The notes under the pieces were generated by a model. That model was not told the DNA's origin, made no database searches, and saw nothing but the letters and a program-made list of their open reading frames with translations. A DNA stretch of 64,000 bases from Pseudoramibacter fermentans (GTDB lineage Bacteria; Bacillota; Clostridia; Eubacteriales; Eubacteriaceae), in the NCBI GenBank assembly GCA_009493725.1, contig VOGB01000005.1, positions 1 through 64,000 on the forward strand, in the 5' to 3' direction. The position numbers and the translations under genes were made by a program. Numbering within the stretch: the first letter of the stretch is position 1; each line of letters begins with the position of its first letter. Shown in pieces: positions 1-6,651 of this stretch.

Positions 1-88
1 CCGGAATCTAAAGGTTTTTTGTTTTGTGTTTTCCAGGTGTTAATGTACTATTCCATGACCTGCTGTCGCTTCAAGCGACAACTTCTTT
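1..88 (-). other. Probable rRNA operon leader (left edge)
   Basis: No open reading frame fits here. On the minus strand this is the region transcribed from the three promoters at 89-374. The first transcribed bases form a hairpin (arms 62-69 and 75-82, GCTGTCGC/GCGACAAC). It then continues as A/T-rich leader to the window edge. No 16S sequence lies inside the window, so the assignment to an rrn operon is inferred from promoter architecture alone. Confidence 0.45.
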
Positions 89-117
89 ATTTTACCAGCT
101 CTCTTCGTTCTTGTCAA
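89..117 (-). promoter_or_regulatory. Strong SigA-type promoter, leftmost of a tandem set
   Basis: On the minus strand a TTGACA -35 box (112-117) and a TAAAAT -10 box (89-94) are separated by exactly 17 bp. The -35 is preceded by the A-rich AAAAAGTTC sequence shared by all three promoters of the set. Transcription would run leftward out of the window. Confidence 0.7.
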
Positions 118-252
118 GAACTTTTTTGAAGTTTTTTAAATTTTCTTTTCAAAGATTTTTAAAATCCTTCTGCCGTAAATTGCGCTGAAACCCGCTTATT
201 TACTTGCTTTCGAGCTGTTAAGTTGTGGCTGTCTCTCGCGACAACGATATGT

Positions 253-281
253 ATTATAGCAAAATTGAAATTGTCTGTCAA
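253..281 (-). promoter_or_regulatory. Strong SigA-type promoter, middle of a tandem set
   Basis: Minus-strand consensus promoter: TTGACA (276-281), 17-bp spacer, TATAAT (253-258). It carries the same AAAAAGTTC upstream block. The predicted transcript begins with a hairpin (arms 240-245 and 228-233, GTTGTC/GACAGC) that resembles the one downstream of the promoter at 89-117. Confidence 0.8.
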
Positions 282-345
282 GAACTTTTTTCAAATTTTA
301 CTGCTTTTTGATGAGCGCTTCATGTCTCACTCAGAAAGCTTTTTT

Positions 346-374
346 ATTTTATTGTTTTATCTGTGATTTGTCAA
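346..374 (-). promoter_or_regulatory. Strong SigA-type promoter, rightmost of a tandem set
   Basis: Minus-strand TTGACA (369-374), 17-bp spacer, TAAAAT (346-351), with the same upstream block TTCTTGACA preceded by a run of A. It lies just upstream of smpB but points away from it. Confidence 0.65.
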
Positions 375-391
375 GAACTTTTTAAAAAATA

Positions 392-420
392 TTTGTATTT
401 TTTTATTTTAATGCTATACT
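392..420 (+). promoter_or_regulatory. Putative smpB promoter
   Basis: TTTGTA (392-397), 17-bp spacer, TATACT (415-420). The start codon of smpB lies only 8 bases after the -10 box, so transcription would begin at or within a base or two of the ATG. Confidence 0.5.
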
Positions 421-428
421 TGCATTAT

Positions 429-887
429 ATGAACACACAAACACCTATTAAAATCATTGCAAAGAACCGCAAGGCCAGACATGATTACTTTATAGAAGAC
501 ACCTATGAAGCAGGCATTGTATTGGTCGGTACGGAAGTCAAATCGCTTCGCCAAGGTAAGGCGAGTTTAAAGGAAAGCTTTGCCGATTTTAAAGATGGAG
601 AGCTTTATGTCTATCAGATGCATATCTCTCCCTATGAACAAGGCAACATTTTTAATGTGGATCCGCTCAGAACGCGAAAGCTGCTTCTTCATAAAAGAGA
701 GCTGACGCGTCTGTACGGTTTGAAACAGCGTGAAGGTTATACACTTGTTCCCTTGTCTCTTTATTTTAAAAATGGTAAAGTAAAGCTCGAGCTCGCTTTG
801 GCCAAAGGCAAAAAGCAATACGACAAACGTGACAGCATTGCGAAGCGTGATGCTGAACGGCGCATCCGCCGCCAAATCAGACGGTAA
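429..887 (+). CDS. smpB: SsrA-binding protein SmpB
   Basis: SmpB binds tmRNA and brings it to ribosomes stalled on broken mRNA. The 152-aa product has the family signatures IIAKNRKARHDYFIEDTYEAG near the N terminus, GTEVKSLRQGKASLKESFA, the ISPYEQGN segment, and the basic tail ending RRIRRQIRR that enters the mRNA channel. The frame is open upstream to a GTG at 363, but the extra residues are hydrophobic and absent from the family, so I start at the ATG at 429. No Shine-Dalgarno precedes that ATG and a promoter ends 8 bases before it, suggesting a leaderless message. The tmRNA gene follows after 19 bases. Confidence 0.95.
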   Translation: MNTQTPIKIIAKNRKARHDYFIEDTYEAGIVLVGTEVKSLRQGKASLKESFADFKDGELYVYQMHISPYEQGNIFNVDPLRTRKLLLHKRELTRLYGLKQREGYTLVPLSLYFKNGKVKLELALAKGKKQYDKRDSIAKRDAERRIRRQIRR

Positions 888-906
888 TGCGCCGCATTAT
901 TAGAAA

Positions 907-1305
907 GGGGATGTAAAGGTTTCGACGGGGATACCGATAAGTTGTAAGCGGGCAAGTGCGCCGGTCACTTTAAAAAACAGGCACTTAAATTTAAACGCAA
1001 AAGATAATCAAACAACTGGTTATCGTATGGCGTTAGCTGCTTAAGCAGTTTAATATACGATAATCACCGCAGCTCAATAGCAGCTGCACGTCCCCTTGGG
1101 TTCACCTGCTGGCTCAAGGCTGACGTTCATGAAAGCAGGGATCTGTCATTGGGAGTTGTTCCGACCCATTGACAATTCAGGAACTGGCCGAAGGAGGCGG
1201 CGCTGCTGAGCGCTTCCCTCGGTGAGATCAATTCAGCAGATACGCTCGTAGAAAGCATCGGGGACGTATTTTCGGACGTGGGTTCGACTCCCACCATCTC
1301 CACCA
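907..1305 (+). ncRNA. ssrA: tmRNA (SsrA)
   Basis: Transfer-messenger RNA that rescues stalled ribosomes and tags nascent proteins. The 5' end GGGGATG pairs with CATCTCC before the 3' ACCA, closing the tRNA-like acceptor, and the T-arm GTGGGTTCGACTCCCAC is at 1279-1295. The tag frame runs from 997 to 1041 and reads AKDNQTTGYRMALAA, with stop codon TAA at 1042-1044; the ALAA end is the usual protease signal. The 19-base gap after smpB suggests one transcript processed into mRNA and tmRNA. A strong terminator follows at 1317. The CCA is encoded. Confidence 0.97.
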
Positions 1306-1316
1306 TTTAAAAAAAT

Positions 1317-1354
1317 AAGACTCAGATTCTCATTTGGAATCTGAGTCTTTTATT
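1317..1354. terminator. Bidirectional intrinsic terminator
   Basis: A perfect 13-bp stem (1317-1329 with 1337-1349, AAGACTCAGATTC) is followed by a T-rich tract on the plus strand and preceded by an A tract that serves the minus strand. It ends ssrA. The stem also contains the stop codon and last codons of the converging gene at 1330. Confidence 0.85.
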
Positions 1355-1791
1355 TTGATCTGAAAGTGTTTGAGAAAATCCTCTAAATGGGTGTGAAAAG
1401 ACTGCGCGGTATCAGCCTCTGTCAGCAGGAATTTTCGGGTCACCATCAAAATTAATATCGCAACGACGTACAAAAGCGTTTGTTCGCCGCCTGTGTGTCC
1501 GGCGATCATGCCTCGAGCAATGGCGAAAATTAACGCCTCCAGCACAGCCTCCATCGTGTGCGTGTAAATCATCTTGATAAATTCCGTGCAGATGATCAGG
1601 TTCAGGCTGAGCTCGAGAAAATGCTGCAGCGTCTTAAACGAGGTGGTCAGTGATTCGTCGACGTGAATATGACAGAACAGGTTGACGAGATTAATCGCGA
1701 TAAAAATCAACAGGACCAGGGCGATCCCCAATTCCAGGATTTCCAATGCAGCCTGGAAAAATGCCATCGCGTTTTTCTTAAAATTTTTCAT
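1330..1791 (-). CDS. PsiE-like small membrane protein
   Basis: A 153-aa membrane protein with about four hydrophobic segments: residues 14-36 (ALVLLIFIAINLV), the LELSLNLIICTEFI stretch, EALIFAIARGMIAG, and TLLYVVAILILMV near the C terminus. The arrangement resembles the phosphate-starvation-inducible PsiE family, whose biochemical role is unknown. The frame is open further upstream, but I start at 1791 because AAAGGAGAA lies 8-9 bases before this ATG and a consensus promoter sits at 1817-1845. The 3' end lies inside the terminator shared with ssrA. The family assignment is by pattern only; function is unassigned. Confidence 0.6.
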   Translation of the reverse strand: MKNFKKNAMAFFQAALEILELGIALVLLIFIAINLVNLFCHIHVDESLTTSFKTLQHFLELSLNLIICTEFIKMIYTHTMEAVLEALIFAIARGMIAGHTGGEQTLLYVVAILILMVTRKFLLTEADTAQSFHTHLEDFLKHFQIKIKDSDSK

Positions 1792-1816
1792 AAGATTTTG
1801 GTTCTCCTTTCCCCGT

Positions 1817-1845
1817 ATTGTAAAGGAGGTACATAAAATTGTCAA
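1817..1845 (-). promoter_or_regulatory. Promoter of the PsiE-like gene
   Basis: Minus strand: TTGACA (1840-1845), 17-bp spacer, TACAAT (1817-1822). Its -35 box occupies the same bases as the -35 of the opposing promoter for the dCMP deaminase gene. Confidence 0.75.
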
Positions 1846-1867
1846 ATACATTGATCTGTGATAAACT
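1839..1867 (+). promoter_or_regulatory. Promoter of the dCMP deaminase gene
   Basis: Plus strand: TTGTCA (1839-1844), 17-bp spacer, TAAACT (1862-1867). It overlaps the divergent promoter by sharing five bases of the -35 box. Confidence 0.65.
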
Positions 1868-1916
1868 TTGATTGATGTAATCCATTCACAAAGATTCATA
1901 AAGGAAGCTGATCACA

Positions 1917-2396
1917 ATGAAACGAAAAGATTATCTGAACTGGGACCAGTATTTCATGGGCATCGCCATGTTGTCCGCCCAGCGCAGCAAAGACCCTCAC
2001 ACGCAGGTGGGCGCGTGCATCGTCAGTCCCGATAAAAAGATCCTGTCCATGGGATACAACGGCATGCCCATCGGTTGTGACGACGACAAGATGCCGTGGA
2101 CAAGCGACGGTGATCCCCTCGATGCCAAATACCTCTACGTCTGCCACGCCGAATTTAATGCCATTTTAAACAGCGGCGCCAAAACGTTAAAGGACGCGAC
2201 GATTTACGTCACGCTGTTCCCCTGCAACGAGTGCACAAAGGCCATCATCCAGTGCGGCATCAAAAAAGTCGTCTATCTCGAAGACAAGTACCCCGATTCC
2301 GACGCCGTCATTGCGTCAAAGCGCATGATGGACATGACCGGTATCGAATACGTTCAATATCCCAAGCCCGAGCGCGAAATTACCCTCACCCTTTAA
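1917..2396 (+). CDS. comEB: Deoxycytidylate (dCMP) deaminase, ComEB type
   Basis: Zinc enzyme converting dCMP to dUMP, the precursor for thymidylate. The 159-aa product carries the cytidine-deaminase fold signature: HAE at residues 77-79, with the catalytic Glu, and PCNEC at 102-106 supplying the two zinc cysteines. The N-terminal DPHTQVGACIV and GYNGMP segments are typical of dCMP deaminases, as is the insert around CDDD. AAAGGAAG precedes the ATG. It is a single-gene unit with its own promoter and a strong terminator right after the stop. Confidence 0.93.
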   Translation: MKRKDYLNWDQYFMGIAMLSAQRSKDPHTQVGACIVSPDKKILSMGYNGMPIGCDDDKMPWTSDGDPLDAKYLYVCHAEFNAILNSGAKTLKDATIYVTLFPCNECTKAIIQCGIKKVVYLEDKYPDSDAVIASKRMMDMTGIEYVQYPKPEREITLTL

Positions 2397-2436
2397 AAAA
2401 CAGCCGAAGATCTATCCGTGATCTTCGGCTGTTTTT
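2397..2436. terminator. Bidirectional intrinsic terminator
   Basis: Long stem, arms 2397-2412 and 2420-2435 (AAAACAGCCGAAGATC), with A and T tracts on both sides. It serves comEB on the plus strand and metH on the minus strand, whose stop codon abuts it at 2437. Confidence 0.9.
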
Positions 2437-4851
2437 CTATCCAAATACTTTTTCTGCGATAGCCACACCGGACTTCGCATCGCTTCCATAATAATCCGCG
2501 TGGATTTTTTCAGCGTACTCGCTGTTCATGACCGCGCCGCCGACCATCACCTGTATGCTCGGATCCGCGGCCTTAATCATCTGAATGGTCGTTTCCATAT
2601 TTTTGACCGTCGTCGTCATCAGCGCGCTTAAGCCCACCAGCTTGACATTGTTTTTCACGGCCGTCTCGACGATCACTTCCGGATCCACGTCCTTCCCTAA
2701 ATCGATAATTTCATAGCCGTAATTTTCCATGACCGTCTTTAAGATGTTTTTCCCGATGTCGTGCACGTCGCCCTTGACTGTCGCCAAAATGACCTTATCC
2801 TTCTGCACCGACGATTCGGTGCCCATGTGCTGTTTGAGGATCTCAAAGGCGTTTTGCACCGTTTCTGCCGAAAAAATCAAGTTGGGCAGGAAAACGTCGC
2901 CAGTTTCAAATAAATCGCCGATTTCGTCCAATCCTGGAATCAAATCGCCATTGACAATGTCCATTGGGCTGCAGGTCTCAAGTTTCTTCTTGACTGCCGG
3001 TACAATTTCTTCTTTCAGACCGTCGACGACCATCTGTTTTAAGTCTAAGTGATCGTCGTCTGTCGGCTCAGGCTGATTTTCGCTCTGAGGTTGGACGGCG
3101 TCCTGCTTTTCTTCCCGAACCACTTCAATCTTTTGCTTGTCGTCCTTGTGCGCCGCGACATAATCGATACATCCCACGTCAATGCCGGCTAAAGCCTTGT
3201 AGGCGGAGATGGTGTTCATCATTTCTGGATCGCCGACTTTTAGAATTGGGGTGTCAAGACCCGCTGCCAGCGCCATCGTCAGGAACGTCCTGTTGATCAA
3301 GCGTCTGTTGGGCAGTCCAAAGGAAATGTTGCTGACGCCGAGAACCGTCGGCACGCCAAATTTATCTTTGACGAGGGTCAGGGCACGGATCGTTTCCTTC
3401 ACAGCCTGCTGCTGGGCTGAGGCGGTGAGCACCAGACAGTCGATGGCGACATTATTTTGAGCAATGCCGTATCCCGCCGCCGTACTGATGATTTTGTCTG
3501 CGACCTCTACCCGCTTCTCCGCTGTCTTGGGCAGCCCACTGTCGTCCAGTGCCAGTCCGAGCACTGCGGCTCCGTATTTGGCGACGATTGGCAGAACCGC
3601 GTCCAAAGATTCCTGCTTGCCGTTGACCGAATTGATCAGCACCTTGCCCGGGTAGGTTTTCAGTACCGCTTCGATGACTTCCGGCTTTGTGCTGTCGATC
3701 TGGAGTGGCAGGTCCACGACCTGGCTGATTGCGTGCACCACCTTGACCATCGTTTCCGCTTCGTCGAGCTCAGGCAGACCGGCGTTGACGTCGAGAATAT
3801 CGGCACCCTGCCGCTTTTGTTCAATGGCCAGCTGTTTCACAACCGACAAGCCGCCCTTTTTCAGGTCTTCTCTGTAAGCGGCGTTCGCCGTCGGGTTGAT
3901 GCCTTCCCCGATGGTCCTGATCCCCGTCCCAAGGGTCACGGTCCGGGTGGTCGACGCGATGCGCATCGGCTGCGGCCGCTCCCAGGGTTTTATAAGCGGG
4001 AGATCTCTCGTCTTTTCAATGGTTTTCGCGATGTACTCAGGCGTCGTGCCGCAGCAGCCGCCGAGCACCGCCGCGCCGATTTCCGCGATCTGCTTCATAA
4101 TATCTGAAAAAGTTTCAGCCGACACATCGTACACGGTCTGCCCATCCACTTCCCGCGGCAGCCCTGCATTCGGTTCGACGACGATTGGAACCGACGCCGT
4201 ATCGACTAATTTTTCGACGATCGGCAGCATTTCTTCCGGGCCAGTGGAGCAGTTGATGCCGATCGCGTCGACGCCAAGGCTTTCCAATATGGTCACAACC
4301 GTTTCCGGATCGCTGCCGGTCAGCGTCCGTCCGCTCGATTCGTAGGTCATCGACGCGACAATCGGCAGATCGCACGCCCGTTTCGCGCCAATCACCGCCG
4401 CGCGGGCTTCGACGATATCGGTCATCGTCTCGATGAGAATCAGATCGGCGCCGGCTTCTGCGCCGGCCTTTGCCGAGCGTTCAAAACAGGCCACTGCCGC
4501 TTCAAAAGTCATATCGCCAATATCGCCAATCAACGCGCCCGTTGGCCCGATGTCCATCGCAACGTATCGCGGATGCTGCGCCTTCGCAATTTTCACGGCC
4601 TGGCCAATCACCTCTTCAACTGAATATTTAGACGCCGCCATTTTGTGGGCGTTGGCGCCAAAGGTATTGGACACCAAAATATCAGCTCCCGCCTGAACGT
4701 AGGCCCCTTGGATTTCCCCAATCAGTTCAGGGTGGGTGATGTTGAGCTCTTCTGGAATCGGTCCTGGATCGGCAATGCGCTTTTGAATCATGCTGCCCAT
4801 AGCCCCGTCCAGATAAAGCCGCTGCGTCTTGATTTCGTCTATAATCTGCAT
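2437..4851 (-). CDS. metH: Cobalamin-dependent methionine synthase, lacking the AdoMet reactivation domain
   Basis: Transfers a methyl group from methyltetrahydrofolate via cobalamin to homocysteine. The 804-aa protein has three modules: an N-terminal homocysteine domain (about 1-290; DGAMGSMIQ, INCSTG, and the zinc-binding GGCCGTTPEYI), a pterin-binding domain (about 310-570; GEGINPTAN, QIDSTKPEVIEA), and a C-terminal cobalamin cap plus B12 domain (about 600-804). GDVHDIGKNI starts at residue 694 and supplies the lower-axial His697. It ends right after the B12 domain, so the roughly 330-residue AdoMet-binding reactivation domain of the E. coli enzyme is missing, as is common in anaerobes. 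Reactivation must then use a separate protein. No B12 or SAM riboswitch was recognised upstream. Confidence 0.93.
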   Translation of the reverse strand: MQIIDEIKTQRLYLDGAMGSMIQKRIADPGPIPEELNITHPELIGEIQGAYVQAGADILVSNTFGANAHKMAASKYSVEEVIGQAVKIAKAQHPRYVAMDIGPTGALIGDIGDMTFEAAVACFERSAKAGAEAGADLILIETMTDIVEARAAVIGAKRACDLPIVASMTYESSGRTLTGSDPETVVTILESLGVDAIGINCSTGPEEMLPIVEKLVDTASVPIVVEPNAGLPREVDGQTVYDVSAETFSDIMKQIAEIGAAVLGGCCGTTPEYIAKTIEKTRDLPLIKPWERPQPMRIASTTRTVTLGTGIRTIGEGINPTANAAYREDLKKGGLSVVKQLAIEQKRQGADILDVNAGLPELDEAETMVKVVHAISQVVDLPLQIDSTKPEVIEAVLKTYPGKVLINSVNGKQESLDAVLPIVAKYGAAVLGLALDDSGLPKTAEKRVEVADKIISTAAGYGIAQNNVAIDCLVLTASAQQQAVKETIRALTLVKDKFGVPTVLGVSNISFGLPNRRLINRTFLTMALAAGLDTPILKVGDPEMMNTISAYKALAGIDVGCIDYVAAHKDDKQKIEVVREEKQDAVQPQSENQPEPTDDDHLDLKQMVVDGLKEEIVPAVKKKLETCSPMDIVNGDLIPGLDEIGDLFETGDVFLPNLIFSAETVQNAFEILKQHMGTESSVQKDKVILATVKGDVHDIGKNILKTVMENYGYEIIDLGKDVDPEVIVETAVKNNVKLVGLSALMTTTVKNMETTIQMIKAADPSIQVMVGGAVMNSEYAEKIHADYYGSDAKSGVAIAEKVFG

Positions 4852-4884
4852 CTGTTTTATCCTTATCTCTTAAAAATTTAATTC

Positions 4885-4913
4885 AAAATACCATAAAAGC
4901 CTATCAATCTCAA
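4885..4913 (-). promoter_or_regulatory. Possible metH promoter
   Basis: Minus strand TTGAGA (4908-4913), 17 bp, TATTTT (4885-4890), about 34 bp before the metH start. Fair match only. Confidence 0.4.
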
Positions 4914-4922
4914 GGGTAATAT

Positions 4923-4950
4923 AAAAAAACCACCTGCTGAAAGCAAGTGG
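4923..4950 (-). terminator. Intrinsic terminator after the DUF2442 gene
   Basis: Nine-base-pair stem with one mismatch (4930-4938 with 4942-4950, CCACTTGCT on the minus strand), followed on that strand by seven T residues (4923-4929). Confidence 0.75.
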
Positions 4951-4963
4951 CTTGGTCTAAATC

Positions 4964-5305
4964 TCAATCTTTTGGGTGCAACTCCCCAAAGGCTTTTCCC
5001 CAGATTTCCTCGTAGCGTCTAAAAGTCGTCATCTGGCGATAGGGCAGCTTTTCAATCCAGCCGCCTTCGTAGATCTCCTTCGCGCTGATCCGCAGCACAC
5101 CGGGCCAATAAATCGACCGGCGTCTGTCGTGGAATGAAACCTGGACTTCTCTGAAAATCCTCGGATCCCGCAGGGGATTGATTTCTGGGTCGGTGTCAAT
5201 CAGCGGCTGCATGTCGTAGCGCTTGACACATTGATTCTGAAAATGGACTTCGATCACATACCCTTCCAGCGGGATGACCTGAACGATTGCCGGTACCTGT
5301 GACAT
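4964..5305 (-). CDS. DUF2442 domain protein
   Basis: 113-aa protein matching the DUF2442 pattern: a short beta-rich start (VIPLEGYVIEVHFQNQCVKRYDMQPLI) followed by FREVQVSFHDRRRSIYWPGVLRISAKEIYEGG. The family has no established function. It lies 70 bp downstream of purD on the same strand. The hairpin between them (5341-5349/5357-5365) has no U-tract, so it may be the last gene of the purine transcript. An isolated accessory gene is equally possible. Confidence 0.75.
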   Translation of the reverse strand: MSQVPAIVQVIPLEGYVIEVHFQNQCVKRYDMQPLIDTDPEINPLRDPRIFREVQVSFHDRRRSIYWPGVLRISAKEIYEGGWIEKLPYRQMTTFRRYEEIWGKAFGELHPKD

Positions 5306-5340
5306 ATTAACCTCTTTCGCTCTGTGAATGTCTGATTTTT

Positions 5341-5365
5341 AAGCGGCGCACTAAGAGCGCCGCTT
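5341..5365. repeat. GC-rich hairpin without U-tract between purD and the DUF2442 gene
   Basis: Perfect 9-bp inverted repeat AAGCGGCGC/GCGCCGCTT with a 7-base loop. Neither strand has a T tract following the stem, so it does not look like an intrinsic terminator. A pause or mRNA-stability element is possible. Confidence 0.5.
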
Positions 5366-5374
5366 AAAAACCGC

Positions 5375-6631
5375 TTACGCGTCAACTGCGATATCGTTTC
5401 TGTGGAAGCAGTCCTTGAACTGAATCTTGTCAATTTGGCTGTAGACCTTTTGGCGCGCCGCCTCTGTCGTATCGCCGAGGGCGGTTACCGCCAACACACG
5501 GCCGCCGTTTGAGACGATTTTCCCGTCCTTAAAAGCTGTCCCCGCGTGGAACACCACACAGTCTTCGACATCGTCGAGACCGGTAATTTCGTAGCCCTTG
5601 GTGTAGCTCGACGGATAGCCGCCTGACGCGATGACGACGGTCACAGCGTGTTCCGGGCGCCATTTGATGTCGCATTCCGAAAGCTTCCCGTCGATGCAGG
5701 CTTCCATCACGTCGACCAAATCCGTCTGCATCCGCGGCAGCACGACCTGTGCTTCCGGATCGCCGAAACGCACGTTGAATTCCAGCACCTTCGGCTGGCC
5801 GTCTTTGATCATCAGTCCGATGAACAAAATGCCGACAAAATCCATCTGATCGGCTTTGAAGCCTTCGATGATCGGTGTCAAAATTTCATCCTGAATTTTA
5901 CGGTTCAATTCTGGATCGTCAAAGAGCTTGTTAGGCGAAACGTTGCCCATTCCGCCGGTGTTGAGACCTTTGTCGCCGTCGTAGGCGCGCTTGTAGTCTC
6001 GGGCACTTTCCATCGGCACGATGGTGTTGCCGTCGACGAAGCAGAGAATCGACGCTTCAATCCCGGTTAAGTATTCTTCGATCACAGCCGTGTCGCCGGC
6101 TTCGCCGAATTTTTTATCCGCCATGATTTCTTTCATCGCGGCTTTGGCGTCGGCTTCCGTTTCAGGAATCACGACGCCCTTCCCGGCGGCCAGCCCGTCG
6201 GCCTTGATGACCATCGGGTAGCCAAAAATGCCGAGATCCTTCACAATATCGTCGTAGCTGTGGTATTCTTTGTACTGTGCGGTCGGAATGTGATGGCGGA
6301 TCAGGAATTCTTTCGTAAAGGCCTTGCTGCCTTCAAACTGAGCGCATTTTTTGTTCGGCCCAAACACACGGATCCCTGCTTCCTGCATCGCGTCGGCCAT
6401 GCCCAAAACCAGCGGTACTTCCGGGCCAACGACGACGAGATCAACGCCTTTTTCCTTTGCGAATTGAACGCAGCCGTCAATATCTTCAACTGAAATATCG
6501 ACGCATTCCGCCAAATCGGCCATGCCGGCGTTTCCCGGCACGCAGTAAATCTGATCGACCTTCGGACTCTGGCTGACTTTCCAGGCAATGGCGTGTTCTC
6601 TGCCGCCGCTGCCGACAATCATAACCTTCAT
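5375..6631 (-). CDS. purD: Phosphoribosylamine-glycine ligase
   Basis: GAR synthetase, second step of purine synthesis (phosphoribosylamine + glycine + ATP). The 418-aa ATP-grasp protein shows MKVMIVGSGGREHAIAWKV at the N terminus, the VVGPEVPLVLGMAD segment, the ATP-binding VIKADGLAAGKGVV, and NVRFGDPEAQ near the C-terminal third. An upstream ATG at 6652 is in frame, but its codons encode the AAGGGAG Shine-Dalgarno for the ATG at 6631, which also matches the family N terminus. Last recognised pur gene of the operon, about 20 bp after purH. Confidence 0.95.
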   Translation of the reverse strand: MKVMIVGSGGREHAIAWKVSQSPKVDQIYCVPGNAGMADLAECVDISVEDIDGCVQFAKEKGVDLVVVGPEVPLVLGMADAMQEAGIRVFGPNKKCAQFEGSKAFTKEFLIRHHIPTAQYKEYHSYDDIVKDLGIFGYPMVIKADGLAAGKGVVIPETEADAKAAMKEIMADKKFGEAGDTAVIEEYLTGIEASILCFVDGNTIVPMESARDYKRAYDGDKGLNTGGMGNVSPNKLFDDPELNRKIQDEILTPIIEGFKADQMDFVGILFIGLMIKDGQPKVLEFNVRFGDPEAQVVLPRMQTDLVDVMEACIDGKLSECDIKWRPEHAVTVVIASGGYPSSYTKGYEITGLDDVEDCVVFHAGTAFKDGKIVSNGGRVLAVTALGDTTEAARQKVYSQIDKIQFKDCFHRNDIAVDA

Positions 6632-6651
6632 ATGATGTGATTCTCCCTTCA

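Noticed and set aside
363..428. N-terminal extension of SmpB from a GTG
   Set aside because: The added residues are hydrophobic, lie across the promoter and are not in SmpB proteins.
3457..4107. Plus-strand open frames inside metH, purL and other high-GC genes
   Set aside because: They are antisense shadows with arginine/proline-rich composition, no ribosome sites and no recognisable domains.
5341..5365. Terminator between purD and DUF2442 gene
   Set aside because: The hairpin is strong but has no U-tract on either strand.
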